A DNA stretch of 64,000 bases from Sanghuangporus weigelae (lineage: Eukaryota; Basidiomycota; Agaricomycetes; Hymenochaetales; Hymenochaetaceae). How positions within the stretch are numbered: the stretch's first letter is position 1; each line of letters begins with the position of its first letter. The translations under genes and the position numbers were made by a program. Positions 24,230 through 35,619 of this stretch are shown piece by piece. The DNA lies in contig CP137326.1 in the NCBI GenBank assembly GCA_033182465.1, positions 868,001 through 932,000 on the forward strand, in the 5' to 3' direction. The notes under the pieces were generated by a model. The model worked only from the letters and a program-made list of their open reading frames with translations, was not told the DNA's origin and ran no database searches.

Positions 24230-26032
24230 TGTAGCACACTGGCCCCTCCTGTGCCAGTACACTCATACTATGGTTCCCTCCAACTGCAGATACCATATCC
24301 CAGTGCCGCCTACACCTCAGAGTGTGAGGGCATACTCCTACTGCACTCGAGACACCATTTGAGCACATTTCTACCGATTCCAGCACATGTACTGTACTGC
24401 AGCGCCCTCCTAAGGCCCAGATTGATCCGCCGATGGCTCTCTGACACTCAGACAGGTCTTCCGACGACTCCTACCCAGCACCAGGCACTATAGGACACAT
24501 CTCTCAGTGACTACAGGCTGCCGATCTTATGATTTACCGTATATACAGCCTTGTGGCGACTCTGGGTGCCTCTGAGTCGGCCCCCCATGGTGCTGATTGA
24601 TCAATGTGGTGGACACTCAGACATCCTCATGTACCTTCGCCGATGCCTCCTACAGCTTACCAAGCAGTCCCCCATTGCCTAGGGAGCTACATATAGTTAT
24701 ATGTGCTTATATGCCTCATTACGACATATCTGGCGCTGATCCAGCAGTCCCCCACCGCTCCGGCCACTCATATTAGTCACTAGGGATCGCCCACACTCTG
24801 TATTGAGTGCCGCCGATGCATCGGACACCTCAGGAACACTGACTGATGTGCCCCTTGTCTCATATATGTGATATTAGCCTCCGATCATCAGCTCCGACAT
24901 TTCCTGACTTCCCCCCAATTTGGTGGCCCCCATTAGACCATGTATGGAAGGTAGGCATGTGGTACATTGGTGTGCCAAGCCCCCGACTCGCACCGCCAAG
25001 CCCAACTCTGCTGGCGCCCGTATTATTGCAGATACTCGATATTCCATGCCATTGGATGCCTCCCTCACATTGCCGCTTACAGATTTCACCTAGGCACTCC
25101 AGCAGTGGCCCTTGGCAACCCAGATGACTCAGGAGATGTTGTCAGACAGGAGGACATGTCGGCAACAGCAGCAGAATATATATAGAGCTTATATTAGGTT
25201 GGTAGAAAAGGGACGATCATCTTAGAGAGCATGTACCAGACCGAGCACCGGAGTTCGAGATATCCCTCACTCTGAGTCTCCCCTCATGTACTGAGCCTCC
25301 CTCTTGACTATATACCATCCTTGACATCTCCTCTTGCTTGATTCATTATTCTACTTGCCTTCGCCGCCTTTGATACGCCTCGGCCGCTCTGACATTCAGT
25401 GAGTGTGTAGAAGCTCAGGATTTAACCCTGAGCTTTCTCCACCCCTCTTGTACCTCGTCGGCACCCCTCTATCTGACATCGGCAACCCTTCAGCAACCCA
25501 GGTTTCCTATCAGACCCCTCTTTGGCACCCTTTCCATTCTTTCACCCCAGCTAGCTCTATATACTCATCTTATACAGTCCTTTCCTTTCACCTATTGTGT
25601 TTATGCTACTTCGGCAGATTTGTGCGGCCTCCCCCTCCTTCCTGTACCCCTCTATTTGATGTCAGCGGCTATCCAGCAACACAGGCATCATACCAGACGA
25701 CCCAGCGGCACCTTCTCCACCCACTTGCTCCTGTTTATCCCTTATATTCATCTCATACGCTCCTGCCAACTCTGTGTCCGAGTTTCCACCACATCGGCAG
25801 CCTCCTGTGATCCCCCCTTTTGAGCGGCGGCCCTATTAGCTTATCCCTTTCATACTTTGGCATCCCTAGACCTATCCATCATGTCTCTGATGGTCCCTGG
25901 CACCTGCTGGGTAGTGGGGATTTAGAGTCTGATAGCATCGGCATCCTGTTTTTGGAGGTTTCTTCATACATTCAGCACCCTTAGTAGGACGGACATTGGT
26001 AGCGCCTTCAGAGACACACATCACCCACTACA
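24230..26032 (+). mobile_element. R4 element copy C (4-bp target duplication GCGG)
   Basis: This 1,803-bp insertion sits just after the gag zinc knuckle of Gypsy-B. Its ends are TGTAGCACACTGG and CACCCACTACA, flanked by GCGG on both sides. It is collinear with copies A and B but has diverged through many transitions, so it is the oldest of the three. Confidence 0.75.
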
Positions 26033-26036
26033 GCGG

Positions 26037-29000
26037 TCATAAGGCAATCAGGTCCATCATTGCTGCTTTCGAACCAGAAGACAGACTGGCACTCCTCGAA
26101 GAGCTCGGCAATGCGAAGAAATCAGACTTTGACAATGTTGACGTGCGAGCAGTACCGGCTGAGCTGGAAGAAATAGTCAATGGTGAGGATTTTCAGGATG
26201 ACTAGGTGTAAATGTCGGAATGACTGGTCACACGGCTAAAGGACTCTTTTCATCGCGTTCGTTAAAATATAATCGCCCCGATGTACACTATCTAGATGCA
26301 AGAATACAAGGCGGTTTTAACCTTCGAAAGATCCTGTCCGATGTAAACCCAGAGGAGTCAGAAGATGATGAAGACTTCGATGTCTATGACGACTTGTTCA
26401 ACAAACAAGCGAGTGCGCAAGAAGGCGACTTAAAGGTGTTAAGAGCGAATGAGTGGATTCAAACCGCTATAAAAAATGAGGTTGTGATGGAAGAACCTTA
26501 CCGTGAGAATGTTGTTGCCCAGGTGAACGTTACTGAGACAGTGTGGGATGTTGTTGGCAGACGCACAGCTAAGGTATGGTGTGAAGGCATAGAGGATGCA
26601 ATGACGGGACAATTCGTGAGACGAAGTGGTGGAAAAGAGCTAGATGCTTTCGTCAGCATCGTACACCCAAAGGCAGTGAATGATGATAAGGTTGACGTCT
26701 CAAACCCTCTTTTAGAGGAAGAAAATCTCATTGACACTTATGCGCTCATTGACTCAGAGTGTACAGGCTCCTGCATCGATGAAGGGTTCGTCAAGCGGTA
26801 TGGTTTCCCAACTCAGAAGTATATATGCCCGAGACCAGTCTTCAATGCTGACGGTACAAGCAACGAAGGCGGACTAATTACGGAATATGTGGTTGTACAT
26901 ATGATTTTCAGGAAACACGAAGAAGAGATTTGTCTAGCTGTGACATCGCTGGCATCAAGCAACATCTTCCTTGGTCATGATTGGTTACAGAGACATAATC
27001 CCGAAATTGACTGGAAGATTGGCAAGATCAACTTCACTCGCTGCCCTGATGAATGTGAGTCCTCGATATCGAAAGAAGAGGTGGATGACAGGTACGTGAG
27101 GAATGTGAGGATGGAGGAAGTGGTGAAGTGGCCACCTTACCTAGAGGAGTATGCGAACGTCTTTAGTGAGGAATCGTTTGAGCAATTACTAGCTCACTGG
27201 ACGTGGGACCACACTATAGACCTGAAACCAGATTTCAAGCCAAGCGATTGCAAGGTATATCCATTGTCGCCAAAAGAACAAGAAGCGATGAAGGCATTCA
27301 TTGAAGAGAACCTTGCATCGGGACGAATCAAGCAATTGAAATCTCCGATGGCATCACCGTTCTTCTTTATCAAGAAGGAAGACGGGAGCTTGCGAGCGAT
27401 CTAAGACTATTGAAAGCTCAATGAGGGGATGGTCAAGAACAAGTACCCCTTACCCTTAATCAACAAGCTCATCAATAAGGTCAAGGACACTAAGTACATC
27501 ACCAAGCTCGACATCTGCTGGGGATACTACAACATCCGGATCTGTGAAGGCAACGAATGGAAGGCGGCTTTCAGGACAAACCTAGGACTATTTGAACCAA
27601 CAGTAATGTTCTTCAGTCTGTGTAACGCACCAGTGACATTCCAGGGCTTCATGAACAATATCTTCCGAGAAATGATTCATGAGGGCGTCGTTATCATTTA
27701 CCTTGACGACATACTCATCTTCTTGAACACATTGGAAGAGCATCGCGAGCACACTAGACAAGTCTTTGAGATCCTCCAACAGAACAAACTTTTCCTAAAA
27801 CCACAAAAATGTGAGTTTGAAGTTAGTACAGTCAAATACCTTGGGCACATCATCGGCAACGGTGAAGTACGCATGGATCCAAAGAAGACGATCGCAGTCC
27901 AGGAATAGCCAGTCCCTAAGAACGTTCACGAATTACAACAGTTCCTCGATCTAGGCAACTGGTTACGCCGTTTTGTCAAGGACTATAGCTCGGTTGTCAA
28001 ACCACTAACGTCGCTGACAGGCAAAGTGGAATGGAAGTGGGGAGAGGAGGAGTAATGAGTGTTCAAGGAGTTGAAGGATCGACTGAGCAGTCCTCCGGTG
28101 TTGGCCATTCTGAACAACAATGATCCCTTTCACGTTGAAGCTGATGCATCAGACTATGCAACAGGCGACATACTTCTTCAGAAACAAGACGGCAAATGGA
28201 AGGTTATTGCATATCAATCATCGACATTGTTGGATGCCAAACAAAATTATGAGATCTATGACAAGGAGATGCTCGCTATCGTTCAAGCACTCAAGGAGTG
28301 ATGACAATACCTTCAAGGAGCCAATGCATCATTCGAAGTCTGGACCGACCACACAAACCTGACATACTTCAGGTCTCCTCAGAAGCTGAATCGTCGACAA
28401 GCGCGTTGGAGGCTTGACCTTACCAAATTCGACTTTTCGTTAGTACACAAACCCGGAAGGACGTTAGGAAAAGCCAATCTTCTGTCACGATGTGCAGACT
28501 ACGACAAAGGCGAACATGACAATGAGGGCGTGACATTCATCAAGGAAGAATGGCTGGTCAGGGGCACAGTGGAAACGTCGAGGGATACGCTCATGGTAGC
28601 GATCAAGAAAGCACAGGAGGAGATGGACGAGAAGGACAAGCCATCCAATCTGGAGTTCAAGGAGGGCCTGTGGAAGAAGGAAGTGACAGCTAGGCTATCA
28701 ACAGCAATGACGAAGAAGTTCTGGAACATCTTTGTATCAATAAGTGTTAGAGAGGCGGTGATGAGGGAATGCCACGACTCGACATTGGCTGGACACCCAG
28801 GAGCAAACAAGACGGTGGCGATGGTAAGCCAAAGCTTCTGGTGGCCCAACATCTACGTCGACATTAGAAACTACGTACGTGGATGTGATCATTGTCAGCG
28901 GACAAAAGCTCTCAGAGTAACGAGAGCAAAGGTTTTGCACCCTAACAAGGTGCCGGAGGCGCCATGGCAGATTGTCACGGTCGACCTGATCAGAGAGCTA

Positions 29001-29758
29001 CCGGAGTCAAACGGGTTCAACGCTATATGCGTGGTAGTCGATCGTTTTAGTAAACAGATCCATGCTATCCCGACAACGATAAAGCTAACAGCAGAGGGCA
29101 TGGCAAGGATCTATCAAGATCATGTCTTTCATTTACATGGACTACCTCGAAAGATCATCCACGACCGAGGTGTACAGTTTGATGCGAAGATGATGAAGGA
29201 GCTGTATAAACTCCTCCACATCGAAGGCAACCCCTCGACAGCGTATCATCCTTAGACAGATGGACAGACGGAGTGTGTCAATCAGGAACTCGAACAATTC
29301 CTACACTTGTATGTCAACTATTGACAGACGGATTGGGCAGACTGGCTAGCACTAGCAGAGTTTGCATACAACAATCGCGAGCACTCGGCAATGAAGTTGT
29401 CCCCTTTCTTCGTCAATACAGGAGTCCATCCGATGGGGTTCACGAATGTTGAAATGTCTTCAGCAAATCTGTCGGCAGAAGAATTCGCTAAATATGTTAA
29501 AGATGTACACAAACTCGCTCAAACAAACCTGGTCAAGGCCAATGATGACATGAAACGATTCTACGATCATCACACAGGCAAGGTGGTGGAATACGAGGCG
29601 GGCAATAAGGTTTTCCTCGACGGACGAAATATAAAGACAACACATCCAATGAAGAAGATAGATGATAAATGGTTTGGTCCTTTCGAAGTTGTCAAAAAGG
29701 TGGGTGTGAGCACATATAGACTCAAACTACCTTGCACATGGAGACAAGTACACCCCGT
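26037..29758 (+). pseudogene. Gypsy-B pol: protease, RT, RNase H, integrase (fossil)
   Basis: The order of domains is that of Ty3/Gypsy: an aspartic-protease-like block around 26740-26900, reverse transcriptase with KLDICWGYYNIRI and the catalytic IYLDDIL motif near 27700, RNase H (YEIYDKEMLAIVQALKE) near 28250-28300, and integrase with an HHCC zinc finger (about 28770-28900) and the catalytic core to about 29260. Several breaks are present. The 3' end of the integrase region is cut by the insertion at 29759. Confidence 0.85.
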
Positions 29759-31375
29759 TGTCGTGCAGAGAGTGGACTTGTGAATAAATTCTACAGTGCT
29801 CTCACAGAGTCAACCGGTCTATTTATCTAGACGGGTAGTCTTCCCTGTTGTTCGTTTAGCTAGGGGCAACTAATTCTTAGACTGCGTATGATATTGTTGG
29901 CCGTTGGGTAAGTAATGGAAGTTGATATGGATGATTTTGGGGTGACAACGTATGATAGGTGTGATTTGCTGATAAGAGTCCTGAACTCAAACTTAATACG
30001 TACTAGGTTCTAGAAGCAGCACAGTAGCGGTTCTAGCAACCTCGCTTATCGTTATCGGTCCTAGTAGCAACGCTCTTCGCAGTACTAGCAACCGCACTTA
30101 TTCTTAACAGGTACTAACAGCAAACACTAAAGTAGTGTCAGCTACCTGTGCAATGACGTATCTGAGTGATATGCTGATATCAAATAAACCACAACACTAA
30201 TATTCAGCAAGGGTGGGTACAAACAAGCACCTGACTTGAGTGCACTGCGCTAAACAATGACAAACACTTCTGTGTACTTGCAAATCTAGGGTACTGAACA
30301 GTAATGAAGTAACAGTAATTAACACCTTAGCTTTATTACCGACTGCCTAATTTGTACAGCAGTAACAAAAACTAACACTTTACTTAGACTTATGACACAA
30401 AGTAACAAACTGGAGAGAGATGGTGGTGGTTAAAGGTCAAGTTGCTCTCTCTCTTGGCGTGCTCGCTCGCCCACCTTATATAGGCTGAGCTTACTAAGCA
30501 TTATTAAGCATTACAAAGCAAGGCCAAGAAAATAAACTAAAAATAGGACTCAAATGCACTTGCTTATATAAGAAAAATTAGGTTCAACCTTCCTAATATA
30601 GAATCTGATTTCCGTCTCGGCTTCTTGTCCTGCGAGTCCAAAGCTCATATCCCTTTATGGTATCCTAACAAAGCTTGGACTGCTTCCTGATTAGGTCATG
30701 ACATATGCCTAAGCATTGACTCATTGTAACATAGTCGTTGATAGGGAGTCTGAATTGTCTTGCACAAATCTAGGCTCATACCCTCAATTCTGGTGCGCAT
30801 TATCGGTCTGCTTCAGGTCAATAAGCAATTTGAATACCTCTGAACGGGGACCTTAAAGAAGCTCGTCGGACCCTGTATGGCTTAGACCAATTCAGTATAA
30901 ATTGTATATGAGTGATAGCGTAGTCTCCTTAATCCGTATCTTCTCAAAATGCCTTCTCGCAACCCTTTTGCACGCCTTTCACACATGTGGTGCCGCATAA
31001 AGAAGGTATTGAGGTTAATTCGTAGGCCTCGTCAGATCACCATTGAACAGCTACAGTAAGTGTCAGCATTGATATCCAAGTTGATTTATCCTGATGCGGT
31101 ATTAGAATCATGATTGAGACGACTATTACGACTAGGGTAGAGCCGCTTTTCTTGGTGATTTCGCATTGCTATCACCCTACGCTTATCTGGTATGGGCTTC
31201 TGTCATTATGCTCATGATTTTCTTTTCTGATCGCATTGGTAGAGCACTTACGAATGAGCTGAATCTGAGTTTCAAGGATTTATATGTCGCATCCCATAGA
31301 GCTATTGCTTGATAGTAATGACTGATGCTATGCTATTCCTGCTTGTTTATGTCCAGGCAATTTCATAGCCTGACA
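29759..31375. mobile_element. 1,617-bp TGT...ACA insertion between integrase and chromodomain (4-bp duplication CCGT)
   Basis: The sequence between CCGT at 29755-29758 and CCGT at 31376-31379 has ends TGTCGTGCAG and AGCCTGACA. It separates the integrase end from the chromodomain of Gypsy-B. It has repeated CTAGCAACC-like blocks near 30040-30120 and a TTATATAGG box near 30476. It carries no long reading frame and is not similar to the R4 copies by eye. A solo LTR of another family is the simplest reading. Confidence 0.65.
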
Positions 31376-31749
31376 CCGTCTTCAATGAAGTCTTACTCAA
31401 ACCAGCCATTGAACCGTCATTTGAGTCTCAAAGGAAACCTCCGCCACCACCACCCGTCATTGTTGAAGACGAAGAAGAATACGAGGTAGAAGAAATACTC
31501 GACTCGCGTCTGCACAGAGGAAAGCTTCAATTCCTCGTCAAGTGGGTTGGATATGACAAAGCAACATGGTAACCTGAATCGGATGTTGGAGATAACGCTA
31601 AGGAAGCGGTCGAAGAATTTTATCGAAAGCATCCCAGTGCTCCAAGGAAGTTGTCAATACCTCGTCAAAGTCTTTGCGCGATGTATAAGTTCATGACCTC
31701 GGAAGGATACTGCGGTTGGTCAGGACGCCCAACCTTGAAAGGGGGGTGA
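31376..31749 (+). pseudogene. Gypsy-B chromodomain and polypurine tract (fossil)
   Basis: The stretch around 31460-31650 encodes a chromodomain ([13 protein letters not shown] then [17 protein letters not shown]), placing the element among chromoviruses, which aim integration at modified histones. A polypurine tract (GAAAGGGGGGTGA) directly precedes the 3' LTR at 31750. Confidence 0.85.
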
Positions 31750-31836
31750 TGTTAGGACTCGAACATTTTCCTTTTCTTTTATTACATCATCATTCATTTT
31801 AATATTCTTCTTTTACATTACTCATCCATTTTTACT
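31750..31836 (+). repeat. 3' LTR stump of Gypsy-B
   Basis: These 87 bp match the start of the 5' LTR. The LTR is then entered by a foldback element at a TA dinucleotide; the rest of the LTR was not found. Confidence 0.85.
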
Positions 31837-31837
31837 A

Positions 31838-32796
31838 CAGCTAGTTGCAAAATTGTTGGCAATTACGTGATTTCATCACTTTTCTCGCTATAAGAGTCTC
31901 AAAACATAGATAAAATCATATCTCACCCAAATCTCAACGGTTTCATATCATCTAAGTTGCTAAATTCATCTTTTCGAAAGGGCTTTCGTTTAGGAAAAAT
32001 GATTGAGAAAATAGAGCAAAAAATGACCCCAAAATGGCGAATATATTATTTTTTGCCTCTTCCTTGCATGTGCATTTTTTTCTGTGATCCCTGCTGGTCC
32101 AGCACCTCCCCAAAGCTATCCAGAATGATAATATGATTATAAAATGAATTTACAGACTGAGTTTGAGTTGAATTGTGTACCAGAATGTGCTGCTTTGAGA
32201 CATGCCTGAATCACTTAAAACTCATCATTTCCCTCTAGCCTCCCAGGCTCCAGGAAAAATTCTTACAGGCCAGATTCATGCATGTAAATTCATTTTAGGT
32301 GTAATAGACTAAGTTTGTGTACTAGCTAAGGCCTCAGCATCCACTGGTGAGCTGGGCTGAACAAGTGATTCTGGTTGTATGCATCATTTTAGACAGCATC
32401 TTCCCAGCTCACTAGTGGATGCTGAGGCCCTAGCTAGTGCACAAATCTAGTCTATTACACCTAAAATGAATTTACATGCATGAATCTGGCCTGTAAGAAT
32501 TTTTCCTGGAGCCTGGGAGGCTAGGGGGAAATGATAAGTTTTGAGTGATTCAGACATGCCTCAAAGCAGCACATTCTGGTATACAATTCAACTCAAACTC
32601 AGTCTGTAAATTCATTTTATAATTATATTATCAATTAGGACAGCTTTAGGGAGGTGCTGGACCAGCAGGGATCACAGAAAAAAATGCACATGCAAGGAAG
32701 AGGCAAAAAACAATATTTTCACTATTTTGGGGTCATTTTTTGCTCTATTTTCTCAATCATTTTTTTTTTAAACAAAAAGATGAATTTAGCAACTTA
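31838..32796. mobile_element. Foldback (long inverted repeat) element, copy 1
   Basis: This is a nearly complete palindrome with arms of about 450 bp and a central loop of about 45 bp near 32365. The left end is CAGCTAGTTGCAAAATTGTTGG next to TA. The right arm lacks its outer 110 or so bases, ending where copy 2 starts. It has no coding capacity. TA target duplication and terminal inverted repeats suggest a non-autonomous DNA transposon of Tc1/mariner-like habit, but no transposase is present to confirm it. Confidence 0.8.
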
Positions 32797-33880
32797 CAGC
32801 TAGTTGCAAAATTGTTGGCAATTACGTGATTTCACCACTTTTCTCGCTATGAGAACCTCAAAACACAGATAAAATCATATCTCACCCAAATCTCAACAGT
32901 TTCACATCATCTAAGTTGCTAAATTCATCTTTTCGAAAGGGCTTTCATTTAGGAAAAACGATTGAGAAAATAGAGCAAAAAGTGACACCAAAATGGCGAA
33001 AATCTCATTTTTTGCCTCTTCCTTGCATGTGCATTTTTTTCTGTGATCCCTGCTGGTCCAGCACCTCCCCAAAGCTATCCAGAATGATAATATGATTATA
33101 AAATGAATTTACAGACTGAGTTTGAGTTGAATTGTGTACCAAAATGTGCTGCTTTGAGGCATGTCTGAATTACTCAAAACTCATCATTTCCCTCTAGCCT
33201 CCCAGGCTCCAGGAAAAATTCTTACAGGCCAGATTCATGCATGTAAATTCATTTTAGGTGTAATAGACTAAGTTTGTGCACTAGCTAGGGCCTCAGCATC
33301 CACTGGTGAGCTGGGGAGATGCTGTCTAGAATAGTGCATACAACTAGAAACACTTGTTCAGCCCAGCTCACCAGTGGATGCTGAGGCCCTAGCTAGTACA
33401 CAAACTTAGTCTATTACACCTAAAATGAATTTACATGCATGGATCTGGCCTGTAAGAATTTTTCCTGGAGCCTGGGAGGCTAGGGGGAAATGATAAGTTT
33501 TGAGTGATTCAGGCATGCCTCAAAGCAGCACATTCTGGTACACAATTCAACTCAAACTCAGTCTGTAAATTCATTTTATAGTCATATTATCATTCTGGAT
33601 AGCTTTGAGGAGGTGCTGGACTAGCAGAGATCACAGAAAAAAATGCACATGCAAGGAAGAGGCAAAAAACAATATATTCGCCATTTTGGGGTCCTTTTTT
33701 GCTCTATTTTCTCGAATGTTTTTCCTAAACGAAAGCCCTTTCGAAAAGATGAATTTAGCAACTTGGATGATGTGAAACCGTTGAGATTTGGGTGAGATAT
33801 AATTTTATCTGTGTTTTGAGGCTCTCATGGCAAGAAAAGTGGTGAAATCATGTGATTGCCAACAATTTTGCAACTAGCTG
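32797..33880. mobile_element. Foldback element, copy 2 (adjacent to copy 1)
   Basis: A 1,084-bp palindrome with both outer ends (CAGCTAG... and ...CTAGCTG) flanked by TA. It starts at a TA in the right arm of copy 1, so it looks inserted into copy 1, although the displaced end of copy 1 is missing. Its central loop is the reverse complement of the loop of copy 1. Confidence 0.8.
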
Positions 33881-33882
33881 TA

Positions 33883-33983
33883 AGTCCAGTGGTGAGTACA
33901 CTTGATGTTTATTAACAGTCTAACTACATACCTGAGTCCAGTGGTGAGTACACTTGATGTAGAGTACTCACCAATAGACTATG
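33883..33983 (-). repeat. Left part of a Copia solo-LTR remnant split by Gypsy-A
   Basis: The sequence matches the inverted Copia LTR (AGTCCAGTGGTGAGTACACTTGATG, TTAACAGTCTAACTACATACC). It continues at 47796 after the 13.8-kb Gypsy-A insertion. The CTATG duplicated by Gypsy-A lies at its edge (33979-33983). Confidence 0.85.
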
Positions 33984-35495
33984 TGTTAGGGAGTAGGCCC
34001 GGGGTTACACCGGTTTGATCCTTTTGCCTAAGCAGCGGTGTGTTGTGCAGAGGTGATCTTATCTACCCACGTCTGGCTGTACCACGCGGTCCCTTACTAG
34101 CCTTCCTAGTCGCGGTCCGAGTTATGGATGCTTTCAGATACGAGGTAATAGTAAAGCAGATTGGGATTTCCAAGAGGCGTGATAGTACAAAGCACACAGT
34201 AATAGCTCGCTGTAGGGCAAGCTTTACACCAGTGTGTTGAGAGGATCGAAAGATGGGGAAATGAGGGCCTAATCCTACAACTATTTATGCTCCCAGATAT
34301 TCCATTTTCCGTCCTATTTCTTACTCATCCTGTCTCCACTTTACTCCACTTTCCTCCACCATTACATCTGTTCCTTTGTCATCCTGCTGCGCTTCGCTCC
34401 ACTTTGCTCCAATCTTTGTAAGGTCGTCTCCACTATGACAGAATTCTTTGGAGTTGCTGACTGAGACAATAGAGGTGGTGCTCCGATATGGAATGCTCCA
34501 CTGTCAGTACTCCATAACGATGTCATTGCCGTCATTGAGTGGCATCTTTGCTCTTGGAGCGATGTAAGCTGCTCGGTATGTGATTCTTCGGAATTCATCT
34601 CGAGGTCCAGCGAGGGTAAGCATAACTCGCACGTCAGTGTTAAGGTGTCGGGTCGGTGTAGAGTATGGTCCAAGGCATATCATGAACTGCATAAGCTCTG
34701 CTGGTGGGTTCTGCTGGGTTCTGGTGACTAGCCATGCTTTGCCTTCGTATCGTATATCTCGAATGTAGCGCCATATCCTTCGTTGTATAAGGAGTTGTAA
34801 TTGCTTGGTTTCCAGGTTCGCATCTCTCGGTAAATAAAGGTTTGCCTGTATCGTAGATGCTGGACATGGTGTGTGCAACTCCGGTCTATACCATCCAATC
34901 ATTCTCCAAGTTATCGGGTTCGCAGTTCGAGGGGTCCGAGTTGTGATCGTGAGTTCCTCTCGTTTCTTGGGTACTATTGGGCTTGGTGGATTGGAATGCA
35001 TTGTATCCTGAAGGTGTCGCTCGGTTTCGATGTGACAGTCACGCGTACCAACCGTTGCCGTGCATACTAAGTAGTATACTTCATAAAGGACCATGTAAAC
35101 TCGTGCACAGACTTGACAGTGCTGAAATGCCAGTGAGGTCTCCATAAACCTTATTAGCCTTTAGCCTTTTAGCGTTTAGGCTTTAGTAGTTGTGCTTCTG
35201 GACTTCTAAGAAGTTTGATCGCTTCTTTTGATCGAGGTCGCTCTGGTTGCTTGGTCGGCGGCGTTAGAGTGGTAGTCCGCGGTAATAGGCGGTCGGCGGT
35301 GTTAGCTGTTAGCGGGATTACGTATCCGCTTCGGTGCTTCTAGCGCTCGGGTGGTAACGGGTTACTGTTGCCTAGGCCGCTCGATTGCTTGGGCCTTTGA
35401 TAGCTGGCTTGGTTACCGGTCGCGTTTGGAAAGCTGATCGTGTAGATCTGTTGATCGTGTCGATCCTGATGCGAGTTTTTGAGCGGATCCTTTCA
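33984..35495 (-). repeat. 3' LTR of Gypsy-A (1,512 bp)
   Basis: A TG...CA repeat with ends TGAAAGGATCC and CCTACTCCCTAACA (minus strand). It carries the 213-codon frame at 34504-35145 in its U3 part, followed by a CATAAATAG box (about 34278-34288) that may be the promoter. It is identical by eye to the LTR at 46279-47790. Confidence 0.93.
34504..35145 (-). CDS. 213-codon frame in U3 of the Gypsy-A 3' LTR
   Basis: The frame starts 351 bp into the LTR and ends before the CATAAATAG box, so it lies in U3. The N-terminus (HCQVCARVYMVLYEVYYLVC) is rich in Cys and aromatic residues; the rest is basic and polar and ends in NDGNDIVMEY. No known domain or signal was recognised. In the 3' LTR it would be covered by the full-length element transcript. 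It is identical to the copy at 46799-47440. Confidence 0.55.
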   Translation of the reverse strand: METSLAFQHCQVCARVYMVLYEVYYLVCTATVGTRDCHIETERHLQDTMHSNPPSPIVPKKREELTITTRTPRTANPITWRMIGWYRPELHTPCPASTIQANLYLPRDANLETKQLQLLIQRRIWRYIRDIRYEGKAWLVTRTQQNPPAELMQFMICLGPYSTPTRHLNTDVRVMLTLAGPRDEFRRITYRAAYIAPRAKMPLNDGNDIVMEY

Positions 35496-35619
35496 CTACA
35501 CCCCCCCTAAGATGAACTTTCGGAGAAATGTTCATCCTAATCCGTGAGAAAGCTCGGATAAAGGGTCGCCTAGTGATGGTTGATTTTTGCTATCAAACCA
35601 TCATCATCTCTGCTCCAAA

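Larger units (their letters stand above)
20033..31836 (+). mobile_element. Gypsy-B: old, broken Ty3/Gypsy chromovirus carrying three insertions
   Basis: The element runs LTR - gag with zinc knuckle - protease - reverse transcriptase - RNase H - integrase - chromodomain - polypurine tract - LTR on the plus strand. The 5' LTR (20033-20485) starts TGTTAGGACTCG and ends CTAACA. The 3' LTR begins at 31750 but is cut by a foldback element after 87 bp. Three other elements sit inside it: 20526-22310, 24230-26032 and 29759-31375. Without them the element would be about 6.6 kb, a normal size. It is clearly broken, with at least five breaks besides the insertions. The overlapping parts of the two LTRs differ at 2 of about 87 positions, so the insertion is moderately old. 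No right-hand target duplication survives. Confidence 0.9.

Noticed and set aside
29759-31375. Host gene inserted between integrase and chromodomain
   Set aside because: There is no long reading frame or splice pattern. TGT...ACA ends and a 4-bp duplication point to an LTR-type insertion.
31838-33880. Possible CRISPR-like or satellite array
   Set aside because: The repetition is two large palindromes, not short direct repeats with spacers.
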